Origin: SB25 sp050180705
GTDB taxonomy: Bacteria > Bacteroidota > Bacteroidia > Bacteroidales > Tenuifilaceae
Assembly: GCA_050180705.1 (NCBI GenBank)
Contig: JBFXDX010000004.1
Location: forward strand, 186,001 to 250,000
Length of the DNA stretch: 64,000 nucleotides
Reading direction: 5' to 3'
A program made the position numbers and the translations under genes. The notes under the pieces were generated by a model. That model ran no database searches and had not been told where the DNA came from. It saw only the letters and a program-made list of their open reading frames with translations. Shown here piece by piece: positions 20,116-29,400 of this stretch. Within the stretch, counting starts at the first letter, position 1, and each line of letters begins with the position of its first letter.

Positions 20116-21576
20116 ATGAACTTAATTTACTTATCTATAGGGCTCATACTTGGAGTCATTGTTACTTGGCTGTTCTTTAGAAGCAGACTTGGCGATGCGC
20201 TAAACTCCAAAAATCAAGTTGATGAACTTAACAAAACCAACAATACACTTAATTCTGAATTAAGCATTGCTCACGATAGGCTTAACCGGAACAATGAGTT
20301 GATTCTGCAATTACAGCAAAGCATCAGCAAAAAAGATGAGGAGCACCTTACAACCGTTTCTCAACTATCTATATCTCAAACCCAGTTTTCGAATGCAAAC
20401 AATCTTCTTGCACAGTATAAGGCTGATTATGAAGGCATAAAAGTTGAATTGAACCAACAGATCGAACTGCTCAACCAAACTAGAATCAAGGCTATTGAAC
20501 TAGAAAAAGAAAACAAATATTTGCAGGAATCGATAGAGAAGCAGCGCAAAGATTTAGAGGAAGTTGGAAACCAATTTTCCAAAGAATTTAGACTACTAGC
20601 CGATCAAATTCTCGAGGATAAATCCCAGCGATTTACCAAGATGAATCAAGAAAATATCGACCGATTGCTTAAGCCTCTCGACGAGAATATCAAGCAGTTT
20701 CAGAAGCAAGTTCAAGAGGTGTACGAGAAGGAAAGTCGCGAGCGTTTTTCGCTTGGCGAAAAGGTTAAAGAACTCAGCGAACTTAATCAAACCATAAGCA
20801 AAGAAGCAAAAAATTTAACCGAAGCGCTAAAAGGACAGGTTAAAACACAAGGTAACTGGGGTGAAATGATTCTCGAATCAATCCTCGATAAATCTGGCTT
20901 GGTTAAAGGGCGGGAATACACAACGCAGGAATCGTTAAAGGACGAAGAGGGAAAGCGCTATCAACCCGACGTTATTATTTCATATCCCGATAAACGGAAA
21001 GTAGTTATCGACTCTAAGGTATCGTTAATTGCTTACGAACGTTACTGCTCAGCCAGCAACGCCAATGAGCAGAAAAAAGCCATTGACGACTTACTAAAAT
21101 CGTTGCGTAACCATATCGATGGGCTTTCGGGAAAAAACTATTCCGATTTGGTGGGCTCTTTAGATTTTGTGATGATGTTCATTCCTATTGAACCAGCCTT
21201 TATGATTGCAATGGAAGCCGATAATTCAATTTGGAATTACGCTTACGACAAGCGGGTACTACTGATTAGTCCAACAAACTTAATTGCTGCACTAAAGTTG
21301 ATATACGATCTGTGGCAACGCGAGTATAGAAACAGAAATGCCATTGAAATTGCCGATAGAGGCGGAAAACTTTACGATAAGTTTGTAAGTTTCCTTGAAA
21401 ATTTCAAACTAATAGGTGATAATTTGTCAAAAGCGCAGAAAACATACGACTCAGCGATGGGTCAACTTAAGGATGGCAGTGGGAATCTAATAAACCAAGC
21501 CCAACAACTTAAAGAACTTGGTGCTAAAGCCAAAAAAAGTATTCCGGATGAAATGAATGGAAGTTTGATGGAATAG
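20116..21576 (+). CDS. rmuC: DNA recombination protein RmuC
   Basis: A 486-residue protein: an N-terminal membrane helix (LIYLSIGLILGVIVTWLFF), a long coiled coil (about 25-185) and the RmuC nuclease-like domain with GNWGEMILESILDKSGL, YQPDVIISYPDKRKVVIDSKVSL, SLDFVMMFIPIEPAFMIAM and the C-terminal WQREYRNRNAIEIADRGGKLYDKF. RmuC limits inversions at short inverted repeats in E. coli. The DSKVSL stretch corresponds to the restriction-endonuclease-like core. The frame is open from 20014, but ATG at 20116 places the membrane helix directly at the N-terminus as in homologues. Confidence 0.93.
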   Translation: MNLIYLSIGLILGVIVTWLFFRSRLGDALNSKNQVDELNKTNNTLNSELSIAHDRLNRNNELILQLQQSISKKDEEHLTTVSQLSISQTQFSNANNLLAQYKADYEGIKVELNQQIELLNQTRIKAIELEKENKYLQESIEKQRKDLEEVGNQFSKEFRLLADQILEDKSQRFTKMNQENIDRLLKPLDENIKQFQKQVQEVYEKESRERFSLGEKVKELSELNQTISKEAKNLTEALKGQVKTQGNWGEMILESILDKSGLVKGREYTTQESLKDEEGKRYQPDVIISYPDKRKVVIDSKVSLIAYERYCSASNANEQKKAIDDLLKSLRNHIDGLSGKNYSDLVGSLDFVMMFIPIEPAFMIAMEADNSIWNYAYDKRVLLISPTNLIAALKLIYDLWQREYRNRNAIEIADRGGKLYDKFVSFLENFKLIGDNLSKAQKTYDSAMGQLKDGSGNLINQAQQLKELGAKAKKSIPDEMNGSLME

Positions 21577-21677
21577 TATGGATTTTTGTTTTTATCGATA
21601 AATTATATCAATAAATTGTGATATTTGCTTTTTGTAAGATAACCTTAATTTCGATGTTTGACAGTTAGACTTTTTTT

Positions 21678-22595
21678 ATGATTTCGATTTGCATACCAAT
21701 ATATAATTTCGATGTTACCGAGTTGGTAGAGGAGTTGCTAAAACAAGCAAATCACCTCCGCTATCCAGTAGAGGTACTGCTTTTCGACGATCATTCACAG
21801 AGTTTTTTCCGTCAACGTAACTCTTTACTAGGATCGAAAAGTAACGTTGTTTACCTCGACTTCGATTTCAACATAGGACGTTCCAAAATACGAAATCGTT
21901 TGGCAGATATTGCCACCGGACAATGGCTTCTATTCCTCGATTGCGATGTAGTCATCGATGATCCAGATTTCTTAAAAAGATATGTAGATAATCTTACAAA
22001 AGCTAAGGTTATTTGTGGCGGAAGAAAATATGGGTCTCGACCTTTTAGGCACGAACTCGTTCTTCGTTGGAAATATGGCGTTGGACGAGAGTGCAAAACT
22101 GCATTTTTCCGACAGGTTAACCCATATAGCTCATTTATCAGCGGAAATTTTCTAATTGAATACGATACATTTCATAGCGTTAAATTCAACGAAGAACTAT
22201 CGGGATATGGGCACGAAGACACACTTCTCGGCCTTGATCTAAAAAAGCATAAGGTAGATATTTTACATATCGATAATCCATCGGTACATATTGGGCTGGA
22301 TACCAACTATGAATTTTTGGTTAAAAGCGAACAAGGTGTGGTAAATCTAAGCCGAATACTTCATATCATGCCCAACATGCGTCGCGAAATCGAAAAATCA
22401 ATCAAACTATTAAGAGTGTTTCGTTTTCTTCGACACATTGGAATGCTTTATCCCTTACGCTGGGTATTTAAAGTGTTAACTCCTGTAATTAAAAGTAGAT
22501 TATGTGGAAATAATCCATCCATAATTCTTCTCGATATTTATAAACTTTCGCTACTTGCAAAGATTTATAGTCGAAAGTGGAAAAAAGTAGATTAA
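21678..22595 (+). CDS. Family 2 glycosyltransferase
   Basis: A 305-residue GT-A fold enzyme. It opens with MISICIPIYNFDVTELVEEL, the nucleotide-sugar binding N-terminus. Then come LLFDDHS, NIGRSKIRNRLADIATGQW and the metal-binding LLFLDCDVVIDD (DxD-type), with GYGHEDTLLGLDL further on as the acceptor-side acidic motif. Such cytoplasmic enzymes transfer a sugar to lipid or polysaccharide acceptors; substrates cannot be told from sequence. It is not in a polysaccharide cluster: rmuC lies upstream and der converges from downstream across a shared terminator. Confidence 0.88.
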   Translation: MISICIPIYNFDVTELVEELLKQANHLRYPVEVLLFDDHSQSFFRQRNSLLGSKSNVVYLDFDFNIGRSKIRNRLADIATGQWLLFLDCDVVIDDPDFLKRYVDNLTKAKVICGGRKYGSRPFRHELVLRWKYGVGRECKTAFFRQVNPYSSFISGNFLIEYDTFHSVKFNEELSGYGHEDTLLGLDLKKHKVDILHIDNPSVHIGLDTNYEFLVKSEQGVVNLSRILHIMPNMRREIEKSIKLLRVFRFLRHIGMLYPLRWVFKVLTPVIKSRLCGNNPSIILLDIYKLSLLAKIYSRKWKKVD

Positions 22596-22605
22596 CAAGT
22601 AAAAC

Positions 22606-22633
22606 AAAAACCCTCGTGATTGACGAGGGTTTT
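22606..22633. terminator. Bidirectional terminator between glycosyltransferase and der
   Basis: Perfect 11-bp inverted repeat AAAACCCTCGT / ACGAGGGTTTT around GATTG. A-run on the left and T-run on the right suit termination on both strands; it sits between convergent genes. Confidence 0.85.
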
Positions 22634-22638
22634 CTGTT

Positions 22639-23952
22639 TTATTTCGATTTTGCTCTAAAGAATATTTGCAATGGAACTCCCGAAAAATCGAAAGTCTCGC
22701 GCAATTTATTCTCCATATAGCGCTTGTAAGGTTCTCGAATATACTGCGGTAAATTACAGAAGAATGCAAACGACGGAGTTTGCGTTGGAAGTTGGGTTAC
22801 ATACTTAATCTTGATGTACTTGCCCTTATAGGCTGGCGGTTGCTGAATTTCAAGTGCAGTTTGCAAAAACTCATTCAACTTAGAGGTTGTAATTTTTTGC
22901 TTACGATTTTGATAAACCTGAGTTACAGTTTCTAACACCTTGTGAATTCGTTGTTTTGTAAGTGCCGATGCAAAAACTACTGGAACATCCTGAAACGGCG
23001 CAATTCTTTCTTTAATTGCATTTGTGTACTCTACTGTGGTTTTGTTATCTTTTTCAACCAAATCCCACTTATTTACAACAATAACAACACCTTTCTTATT
23101 GCGTACTATCAAGTTGAAAATATTCAAATCTTGTCTTTCGATACCGAGAGTTGCGTCGAGTAATAGCAAGCAAACATCAGAATTTTCGATAGTTCTAATC
23201 GAACGAACCACCGAGTAAAACTCCAAATCCTCGTTAACCTTAGTTTTACGACGCAATCCAGCTGTGTCAACAATAATGAAGTTGTGTCCAAACTTATTGT
23301 AATGAGTGTCAATTGCATCGCGAGTGGTTCCTGCAATTGGTGTTACAATGTTACGCTCTTCTCCAATCAATGCATTTATAAGTGACGATTTACCTACATT
23401 CGGACGACCAACTACTGCAATTCTAGGAATATCTTCTTGTACAGTTTCATCCTCGATTTGTTCAAAATTCTTAACTACCTCATCGAGCAAATCGCCAGTA
23501 CCAGAACCACTAATTGATGATATACAGTAAGGCTCTCCTAATCCGAAACGATAAAACTCATTAGCATCGTACTGAAGATCGTTATTGTCAACCTTATTTG
23601 CCACAAGGTAAACCTGCTTTTTAGAACGACGAAGGATTTCGGCAACAGCCTGATCCATGTCGGTAATTCCAACCCTAACATCAACAAGGAAAAGGATTGT
23701 ATCGGCCTCCTCTATGGCAAGTTTAACCTGCTTGCGGATTTCCTCCTCAAAAATATCGTCGGAGTTTACTACGTAGCCACCAGTATCAATTACCGAGAAC
23801 TCAACCCCATTCCAATCAGATTTACCGTAAATTCTATCGCGGGTAACACCAGCCACCTCGTCAACAATGGCATGTCGCCCAGAAACCAAGCGATTGAAGA
23901 ATGTTGATTTTCCAACATTCGGGCGGCCTACTATTGCTACTATATTTCCCAT
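22639..23952 (-). CDS. der: Ribosome biogenesis GTPase Der (EngA)
   Basis: A 437-residue essential GTPase for 50S subunit assembly. It has two tandem G domains: first GRPNVGKSTFFNRL, DTGGY and NKVD; second GRPNVGKSSLINAL, DTAGLRRK and NKWD. The C-terminal KH-like domain ends in GVPLQIFFRAKSK. The duplicated G domain plus KH arrangement is diagnostic. It is followed on the minus strand by the shared terminator. era lies immediately upstream on the same strand (66 bases), so the two ribosome GTPases are likely co-transcribed. Confidence 0.98.
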   Translation of the reverse strand: MGNIVAIVGRPNVGKSTFFNRLVSGRHAIVDEVAGVTRDRIYGKSDWNGVEFSVIDTGGYVVNSDDIFEEEIRKQVKLAIEEADTILFLVDVRVGITDMDQAVAEILRRSKKQVYLVANKVDNNDLQYDANEFYRFGLGEPYCISSISGSGTGDLLDEVVKNFEQIEDETVQEDIPRIAVVGRPNVGKSSLINALIGEERNIVTPIAGTTRDAIDTHYNKFGHNFIIVDTAGLRRKTKVNEDLEFYSVVRSIRTIENSDVCLLLLDATLGIERQDLNIFNLIVRNKKGVVIVVNKWDLVEKDNKTTVEYTNAIKERIAPFQDVPVVFASALTKQRIHKVLETVTQVYQNRKQKITTSKLNEFLQTALEIQQPPAYKGKYIKIKYVTQLPTQTPSFAFFCNLPQYIREPYKRYMENKLRETFDFSGVPLQIFFRAKSK

Positions 23953-24017
23953 ATTTAGTTAATTTCAGATTTTAGACTTTGTTTTATCTGATGTCTTGTA
24001 TCTAGATTCAATGTCTT

Positions 24018-24926
24018 CTACAAATTATATCCAAAGCGTTTCAGCTTTTTATCGTCGTTACGCCAATTAGGATCAACCTTAACAAAAAGTTCAAGGAAAA
24101 CCTTTTTCTCAAGGAACTTTTCCAGATCCAAGCGCGCCTCGGTTCCTACCTTCTTAAGCATTTTTCCCTGATGTCCAATTACTATCGACTTTTGCGATTC
24201 TCTATCAACATAGATTATTGCCCTAATTCGATCAATTCTAGACTCCTCTTTGTACTCCTCAATATCAACCTCAACCGAATATGGAATTTCCTTTTGGTAA
24301 GCAGTTAAAATCTTCTCGCGAATAATCTCCGAGGCAAAAAACCTAAGGGTTTTATCGGTAAGCGTATCTTTTGGAAAAAACTCTGGTCCTTCGGGTAAAC
24401 GTTCGCTAACCATTTTAATTAGCGCTTCGGTGTTAAAGCGATGCAACGCCGATATTGGCAATATTTGAGCCTTGGGTAATATTTCGGCCCATTGCTTAAC
24501 CAATCCCTCAACATTATCTTGGTTTGATAAATCGACCTTGTTAATTGCCAAAATAATTGGAATATCAATCTGCTGTAACCTATCCAGAAACTCCTGATTT
24601 TTACTTGGTGTTTCAACAGTATCGGTAATATACAGGATAACATCAGCATCTTCAAGCGCCGATTCTACAAACTTCATCATTGCCGATTGCAGCTTGTAGG
24701 CTGGTTTAAGAACTCCAGGAGTATCGGAATATATAATTTGGAAATCCTCGCCATTCACAATACCCATAATACGATGACGGGTTGTTTGCGCTTTGCTGGT
24801 GATAATTGATAGCCTTTCACCCACCAAAGTATTCATTAGCGTTGATTTCCCGACATTGGGATTTCCAATAATATTTACAAAACCTGAACGGTGTGTCATT
24901 TCAGTAGATTCTAGATTATTAGACAT
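24018..24926 (-). CDS. era: GTPase Era
   Basis: A 302-residue membrane-peripheral GTPase that binds the 3' end of 16S rRNA during 30S maturation. It has G1 GNPNVGKSTLMNTL, G3 DTPGV, G4 NKVD, and the C-terminal KH domain with VIGHQGKMLKKVGTEARLDLEKFL and KVDPNWRNDDKKLKRFGY. Length is normal. It lies between the pseudouridine synthase gene upstream (29 bases) and der downstream on the same strand, forming a run of ribosome-maturation genes. Confidence 0.98.
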   Translation of the reverse strand: MSNNLESTEMTHRSGFVNIIGNPNVGKSTLMNTLVGERLSIITSKAQTTRHRIMGIVNGEDFQIIYSDTPGVLKPAYKLQSAMMKFVESALEDADVILYITDTVETPSKNQEFLDRLQQIDIPIILAINKVDLSNQDNVEGLVKQWAEILPKAQILPISALHRFNTEALIKMVSERLPEGPEFFPKDTLTDKTLRFFASEIIREKILTAYQKEIPYSVEVDIEEYKEESRIDRIRAIIYVDRESQKSIVIGHQGKMLKKVGTEARLDLEKFLEKKVFLELFVKVDPNWRNDDKKLKRFGYNL

Positions 24927-24954
24927 AAAGTTTTAGATGAATAATCTAAATAAA

Positions 24955-26352
24955 TTAGAATCTATTCATTTTGAGCGCATTCACCTCTTTCTGAGTCAGA
25001 AATCTCCATTTTCCACGGGGTAAATTCTTTTTGGTTAACCCAGCAAAGTAAACTCGATCGAGCTTAACAACCCTATAGAAAAGCGATTCGAAGATACGAC
25101 GGACAACTCTGTTTTGTCCAGTATGAATCTCAACACCAACTTCTGTTCCATCGCTTTCTTCGGTGTAGTCAACTGCATCAACTGTAAGAATCTCGCCATC
25201 AACCTCAACACCCGCACGAATTTTCTCCATATCCTCAAACGAAACTTTCTTGTCGAGCTCCACATAGTAAATTTTCTTTTTCATGAAGCTAGGATGCGTC
25301 AACTTTTTAGTCATCTCGCCATCGTTGGTAAGAAGCAGTACTCCTGTACTATTTCTATCCAAACGGCCAACAGGATAAATTCTCTCGTCGCAGGCACCAT
25401 CGAGCAACTCCATTACAGTGCGTTTTGCATGAGGGTCCTCAACTGTTGTAACGTAATCCTTGGGTTTATTTAGCAGAATATATACTTTACGTTCAGACTC
25501 TAATGTTTTTCCCTTATAGCAGATTTCATCGTTAGGATTAACTCTCGATCCCAGAACAGTTATAACCTCACCATTTACCGAGATCATGCCACCCTGAATT
25601 AGTTCATCGGCTTCACGACGGCTGCAAAGACCTGAATTTGCAATATATTTATTTAAGCGAATTAAACCATCGTCCTCTCTCTCCGAGTTAGCCGTTTTGC
25701 TAAAATCTTTTCGAGGTTTTGATTCTTGTGTAAACTCGTCGTTATTCTTTTTCTTGAAAGTTCTCGATTTATAACCTGAAGTATTATCGGATTCTTCGGA
25801 ACGTTTTGGCTTAGTCGAAAATCTATCACCACGTTCCTTCCGATCGTCAGATTTCTCGAATCGGCTTGTTCTTGAGCCAGAACGGCTATTGCGCTCTCTG
25901 GTATCGTTATTGCTTCTCGAATCGAAACGGGGCTTACGATTTGAACGCTCTTCGTTATCCTCAAAACGTTTTGATTTTGAAGGGAAACGCTCATCGCTTT
26001 CATTTTCATCAGATGAATCGGCTCTGTTATCGGGTGCAAACCTGCTTCTGAATGGAACTTCATCGGCATTCCTTCGCTTCAGAGTTCTTGGCTTATAGCC
26101 ACTTGCTCCATCTTGCTCATCATCACGACGAGGTTTACGAGGTTTATCGAATGATTTTTCTTTTGAACTAAAGCTAGGCTTTTTGGTAGGTTCCTCGCTA
26201 TCGTTAAAACGAGGTTTAGGAGTGTCACTTTCCGTGTCAGGATTAATGGATTTAGGGGCCATTGTCCTTGGACGGTAAACCTTTGCAGGTTCTTCTTGGG
26301 CGTTAGTCCGCGTCTCGCGTTTAACCTCCCTTTTCTTGCTTGATCTTTCCAT
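24955..26352 (-). CDS. rRNA pseudouridine synthase (RsuA/RluB-type) with long charged N-terminal tail
   Basis: A 465-residue protein. The first ~225 residues are low-complexity and rich in Arg, Ser, Asp and Lys (repeats such as KPRFND and RSGSRTSRFE), predicted disordered. An S4 RNA-binding domain follows (IRLNKYIANSGLCSRREADE), then the catalytic domain with GRLDRNSTGVLLLTNDGE, where the Asp is the nucleophile, and NRVVRRIFESLFYRVVKLDR. The family isomerises uridines in rRNA. Which rRNA site is used cannot be decided. Long basic tails on this enzyme are usual in Bacteroidota. It lies 29 bases upstream of era. Confidence 0.93.
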   Translation of the reverse strand: MERSSKKREVKRETRTNAQEEPAKVYRPRTMAPKSINPDTESDTPKPRFNDSEEPTKKPSFSSKEKSFDKPRKPRRDDEQDGASGYKPRTLKRRNADEVPFRSRFAPDNRADSSDENESDERFPSKSKRFEDNEERSNRKPRFDSRSNNDTRERNSRSGSRTSRFEKSDDRKERGDRFSTKPKRSEESDNTSGYKSRTFKKKNNDEFTQESKPRKDFSKTANSEREDDGLIRLNKYIANSGLCSRREADELIQGGMISVNGEVITVLGSRVNPNDEICYKGKTLESERKVYILLNKPKDYVTTVEDPHAKRTVMELLDGACDERIYPVGRLDRNSTGVLLLTNDGEMTKKLTHPSFMKKKIYYVELDKKVSFEDMEKIRAGVEVDGEILTVDAVDYTEESDGTEVGVEIHTGQNRVVRRIFESLFYRVVKLDRVYFAGLTKKNLPRGKWRFLTQKEVNALKMNRF

Positions 26353-26582
26353 TTAAGTGTTAAATATTAACTTGTTAGGCTAACTCTTTAGCCATTTTAA
26401 TTTTAGGCTGCAAAGATAATAATTAGTTTGATGTTTAAACTATGATTATGAAGAATTTAAAAGTATTTAGTATTTAAATTGAAAGTAGAAAACCTGAAAA
26501 TAGAATGCAGAATTAAGAATTCAGAAAAAAGAAATCGCTTTAAATTAATATAGTAAAAACAGATATACAGTCAATTAGACCA

Positions 26583-27296
26583 TCAAAAGGCTAGATAAAA
26601 ATCTACCGTTAATTGTTTGTAATCATCAGTGTAGTTCCCTTCCAAATCGTGAATACAAAGGGTTGATTCTTCAATTGGCTTCTTTTCAAACTCAAGTTGA
26701 ATAAGTATTCGAAGCGTATTGCGGTTTGGTTTCGATTGTATATTTAATTTTTTATTGCAAAACAAACCATAAACAGAGGCTTTGGCAATAAAAACATTTC
26801 CTTCGGTGTAAGGAAAAACACCACAAAATTTACCCCCTGCTGTAAGCAGTTTCGATATTCCACTTAGCAATTCATCGTAAGGTAAAGTATCGTTATGACG
26901 AGTTAATGTTCTATGCTCAAATGGAGATTTTAACGATTGATCGAAGTACGGCGGATTCGAAACTATTAGATCATATTTGTTGCCATTCTCTTCCACAAAA
27001 TTCTGAAAGGATTTATTTATAACAGAGATTCTTTTTTCCCAAGGTGATTTTTCCGCATTTAATTCTGCTTGCTTGGCCGATGGTGAATCAATTTCAACCG
27101 CATCAATTAATGCCGTTGTATTACGCTGTGCGAGCATTAAAGCAATAACACCTGTTCCTGTACCAATATCTAAAATTTGATTTACATTAGTAATCTCAGC
27201 CCAAGCACCAAGTAAAACACCGTCGGTTCCAACTTTCATTGCCGCATGTGTTTGATGAATTGTAAATTGCTTAAACTTGAAATAACTATTGGCCAT
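26583..27296 (-). CDS. tRNA1(Val) adenine-37 N6-methyltransferase TrmN6-like
   Basis: A 237-residue Rossmann methyltransferase. Motif I is LDIGTGTGVIALMLAQR, the acidic motif II is DAVEID, and the N6-adenine catalytic motif is DLIVSNPPYFDQS. The N-terminus MANSYFKFKQFTIHQ with MKVGTDGVLLGAW fits TrmN6 (YfiC), which methylates A37 of tRNA-Val. The start is taken at ATG 27296; the frame is open upstream only to a TTG. It is the last complete core gene before the island junction 48 bases upstream of its start. Confidence 0.88.
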   Translation of the reverse strand: MANSYFKFKQFTIHQTHAAMKVGTDGVLLGAWAEITNVNQILDIGTGTGVIALMLAQRNTTALIDAVEIDSPSAKQAELNAEKSPWEKRISVINKSFQNFVEENGNKYDLIVSNPPYFDQSLKSPFEHRTLTRHNDTLPYDELLSGISKLLTAGGKFCGVFPYTEGNVFIAKASVYGLFCNKKLNIQSKPNRNTLRILIQLEFEKKPIEESTLCIHDLEGNYTDDYKQLTVDFYLAF

Positions 27297-27343
27297 TGCT
27301 TTTTTATTTGGCAAGCAAAGGTATTATTTTTATGCAAATTAGG

Positions 27344-27616
27344 CTAAAGTTCACCATTTACTCCCATTCCAAAAAGAGCAAAATCGTACTTAATTGGATC
27401 GTTGGCATCAAACTGGCGAAGTTCTGCGGTTAACTCTTCAACTGTCCTGAAATCGTTTTGTTGACGTAGCAGCAAACCTAAACTGCGAGCAACTCGCCCC
27501 GAATGAACATCGAGTGGAATAAGCAGTGCCGAGGTTGGTATTTCGGTCCATAACCCAAAATCAACTCCTTCAGCATTTGGCCGGGTCATCCACCTTAAGT
27601 ACATATCCCCCCGAGT
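27344..27616 (-). pseudogene. TIGR02757-family gene, C-terminal remnant cut by the island
   Basis: The last 86 codons of a TIGR02757 gene, from MYLRWM to FALFGMGVNGEL. The frame upstream of MYLRWM runs on to a stop near 27671 but loses all resemblance to the family, so the 5' part is missing. This piece is about 62 % identical (53 of 86 by eye) to the C-terminus of the intact plus-strand gene that starts only some 65 bases away. The function of the family is unknown. The break sits at the conserved MYLRWM segment and marks the left edge of foreign DNA. Confidence 0.85.
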
Positions 27617-27640
27617 AATTAAGGTAGCATAGGAAACACC
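27605..27640. mobile_element. Left junction of the accessory / defence island
   Basis: Similarity of the truncated minus-strand gene to TIGR02757 stops here. To the right, composition becomes more AT-rich and gene content switches from core to defence genes. The exact base cannot be fixed without an uninterrupted relative. No integrase is seen beside it and the matching right junction lies outside the window. Confidence 0.6.
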
Positions 27641-27652
27641 TATGATTATTAG

Positions 27653-27660
27653 TATTTTTG
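27653..27660 (+). promoter_or_regulatory. Possible Bacteroidota -7 promoter element of the TIGR02757 copy
   Basis: TATTTTTG fits the TAnnTTTG -7 consensus, 20 bases before the chosen ATG. No good -33 TTG is visible, so support is limited. Confidence 0.35.
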
Positions 27661-27680
27661 TACGGTATAATTATAATCGT

Positions 27681-28451
27681 ATGGAATTAACCTTTAATGA
27701 ACTGAGAGATTTTCTTGAAGAAAAAGTTATTCAATACAATACCCCAAATTTTATTGAACAAGACCCGATTCAAATACCTCATATGTATTCTGAAAAGGAG
27801 GATATAGAGATTTCGGGTTTTTTCGCAGCAACAATTTCATGGGGAAATCGAACATCAATTATTAAGAATGCAAAAAGGATGATGGAGTTGATGGGAAACT
27901 CTCCATACGAGTTTGTTTTAAACCATCGGGATGAACAACTAAATAAAATCAATGGGTTTGTCCATCGAACTTTCAATTCAACAGACTTTTTATTTTTTAT
28001 AAAAGCACTTAAACACATTTACCAAGAGAAAAATGGATTAGAAGGAGTCATTAATGAATCTAAAACAGAAGAATCTTTGCAACCAGCCATCCATCAACTT
28101 AAAAAAGAATTCTTTACGATTCCTCACCCGATTAGGACAGAGAAACATATATCCGACCCTATTAAAGGTTCGGCAGCGAAAAAAATCAACATGTATTTGA
28201 GGTGGATGGTTAGGAAAGATAATTCGGGTGTCGATTTTGGAATCTGGAAAAATATTTCACCATCAATATTATCTTGCCCTCTAGATGTTCACTCAGCGAA
28301 TGTAGCAAGAAAACTTGGTTTAATTGAAAGAAAGCAGAATGATGCTAAAACGGTTTTCGAACTGGATTCAACATTACGTCAAATGGACTGCAATGACCCT
28401 GTTAAATACGATTTCGCTTTGTTTGGTCTTGGTGTTTATGAAAATTTTTAA
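27681..28451 (+). CDS. TIGR02757 family protein, complete island-borne copy
   Basis: A 256-residue protein resembling TIGR02757 (DUF2400). Landmarks are DLRDFLEE-like MELTFNELRDFLEEK, FFAATISWGNRTSIIKNAKRM, FVHRTFNSTDFLFF, SDPIKGSAAKKINMYLRWMVR, FGIWKNI, CPLDVHSANVARKLGL and DPVKYDFALFGLG. Function is unknown; the family is nearly universal in Bacteroidota and other groups. The start is taken at ATG 27681 rather than the upstream in-frame ATG at 27642 because family proteins begin there and a TAnnTTTG-like promoter (27653-27660) lies between. The gene abuts the broken resident copy in the opposite orientation. Confidence 0.9.
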   Translation: MELTFNELRDFLEEKVIQYNTPNFIEQDPIQIPHMYSEKEDIEISGFFAATISWGNRTSIIKNAKRMMELMGNSPYEFVLNHRDEQLNKINGFVHRTFNSTDFLFFIKALKHIYQEKNGLEGVINESKTEESLQPAIHQLKKEFFTIPHPIRTEKHISDPIKGSAAKKINMYLRWMVRKDNSGVDFGIWKNISPSILSCPLDVHSANVARKLGLIERKQNDAKTVFELDSTLRQMDCNDPVKYDFALFGLGVYENF

Positions 28452-28785
28452 GTTTATTTACTTGGTTGACACGTTGTGACTTTATCCAATTGAAAGAGGT
28501 AATGCATTTTGTTAATTCATAGTTTTTAAGTAGTCCTTCCCTTTGCACAAAATATAAATGCATATCTCATTATTACAGGGATGTACATTTTTGATGAAGA
28601 CCTAGGATGAAACAAATCGTTTCATTTGTAGACTGGTTTCAGTAAATCAAACTCATTTTTCACACAATCCTCAAAATGTAAAATAAACATATTCATATAG
28701 ATACAAGAAAATTATATCTTAAATATCTCAAAATTCATCTTTTTCTAAGAGAAGTCTTTTTTAATATATAAAAACAAAAAAAGTT
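28452..28785. other. 334-bp AT-rich noncoding gap with a small dyad
   Basis: No open frame of note. It contains a 7-bp inverted repeat ATGAAAC (28607-28613) / GTTTCAT (28619-28625), and ends with the AATATATA leader of the next gene. Confidence 0.5.
28757..28770 (+). promoter_or_regulatory. Shared AATATATA leader motif, copy 1
   Basis: TTTTTTAATATATA ending 15 bases before the ATG at 28786. The same block precedes other island genes. Confidence 0.4.
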
Positions 28786-29319
28786 ATGACTGAAAAGATA
28801 CTTCGAGAAATGTTAGCGATTAATGTTGAGCAACTTGATTTCGTTAAGATAGTTGCATCAAACAAAATAGTTGAGTTCAAATTACACTATGGGTGGAATG
28901 GAATAGAGTTTAAAATACTAATCACCACAAGTAACTCAACTGAGAAAACTGATTATTCAGCACAGTCAATCCAACCAATATTCGCTGATTTTACTAGGTT
29001 GATTAACCAAAATTCACTACAAATAAACTATGTAACTTATGTATTGAATCAAGAGCATGGCATATTTATACAGAACCATTACGAGGGTGTTGATTTAGCA
29101 TACACTTTTACCACACAAATGCGAACTATCGACCTACTGAATGTATTCTTTACACAGTTAAGAGAGAATATAAATTACAAAGATGCCACTGTTAACTTCA
29201 ATAACTTTATAAGTAACTTGAAATTAGATTATAGTGAATTCAAGGTAGAAGTATCTTCCCTAACCCCGAACGAAGTATGCAGACGAATGAAGTTACAGAA
29301 AATATTTGTTGATGAATAA
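28786..29319 (+). CDS. Hypothetical protein, 177 aa
   Basis: No family is recognised. It is a soluble mixed alpha/beta protein without signal peptide or membrane helix. It opens with a helix (KILREMLAINVEQLDFVKIV) and then strands EFKLHYGWNGIEFKILITT; a middle part rich in Gln and Asn precedes a C-terminal Lys-rich helix. It has the island's AATATATA leader and A-rich sequence before the ATG. Its neighbours are the TIGR02757 copy upstream and a convergent DUF4365-like gene downstream. Codon use matches the AT-rich island. Confidence 0.65.
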   Translation: MTEKILREMLAINVEQLDFVKIVASNKIVEFKLHYGWNGIEFKILITTSNSTEKTDYSAQSIQPIFADFTRLINQNSLQINYVTYVLNQEHGIFIQNHYEGVDLAYTFTTQMRTIDLLNVFFTQLRENINYKDATVNFNNFISNLKLDYSEFKVEVSSLTPNEVCRRMKLQKIFVDE

Positions 29320-29400
29320 GAACCTTGTTTAGAAAACCTGCACCATATAAATTAACCACAAATCCAAATTTACATACACGATGTGGTAGTTTTTGCTTAT

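Noticed and set aside
25114..25473. Open frame of 119 codons on the plus strand
   Set aside because: It lies entirely antisense inside the pseudouridine synthase gene and has no protein-like features.
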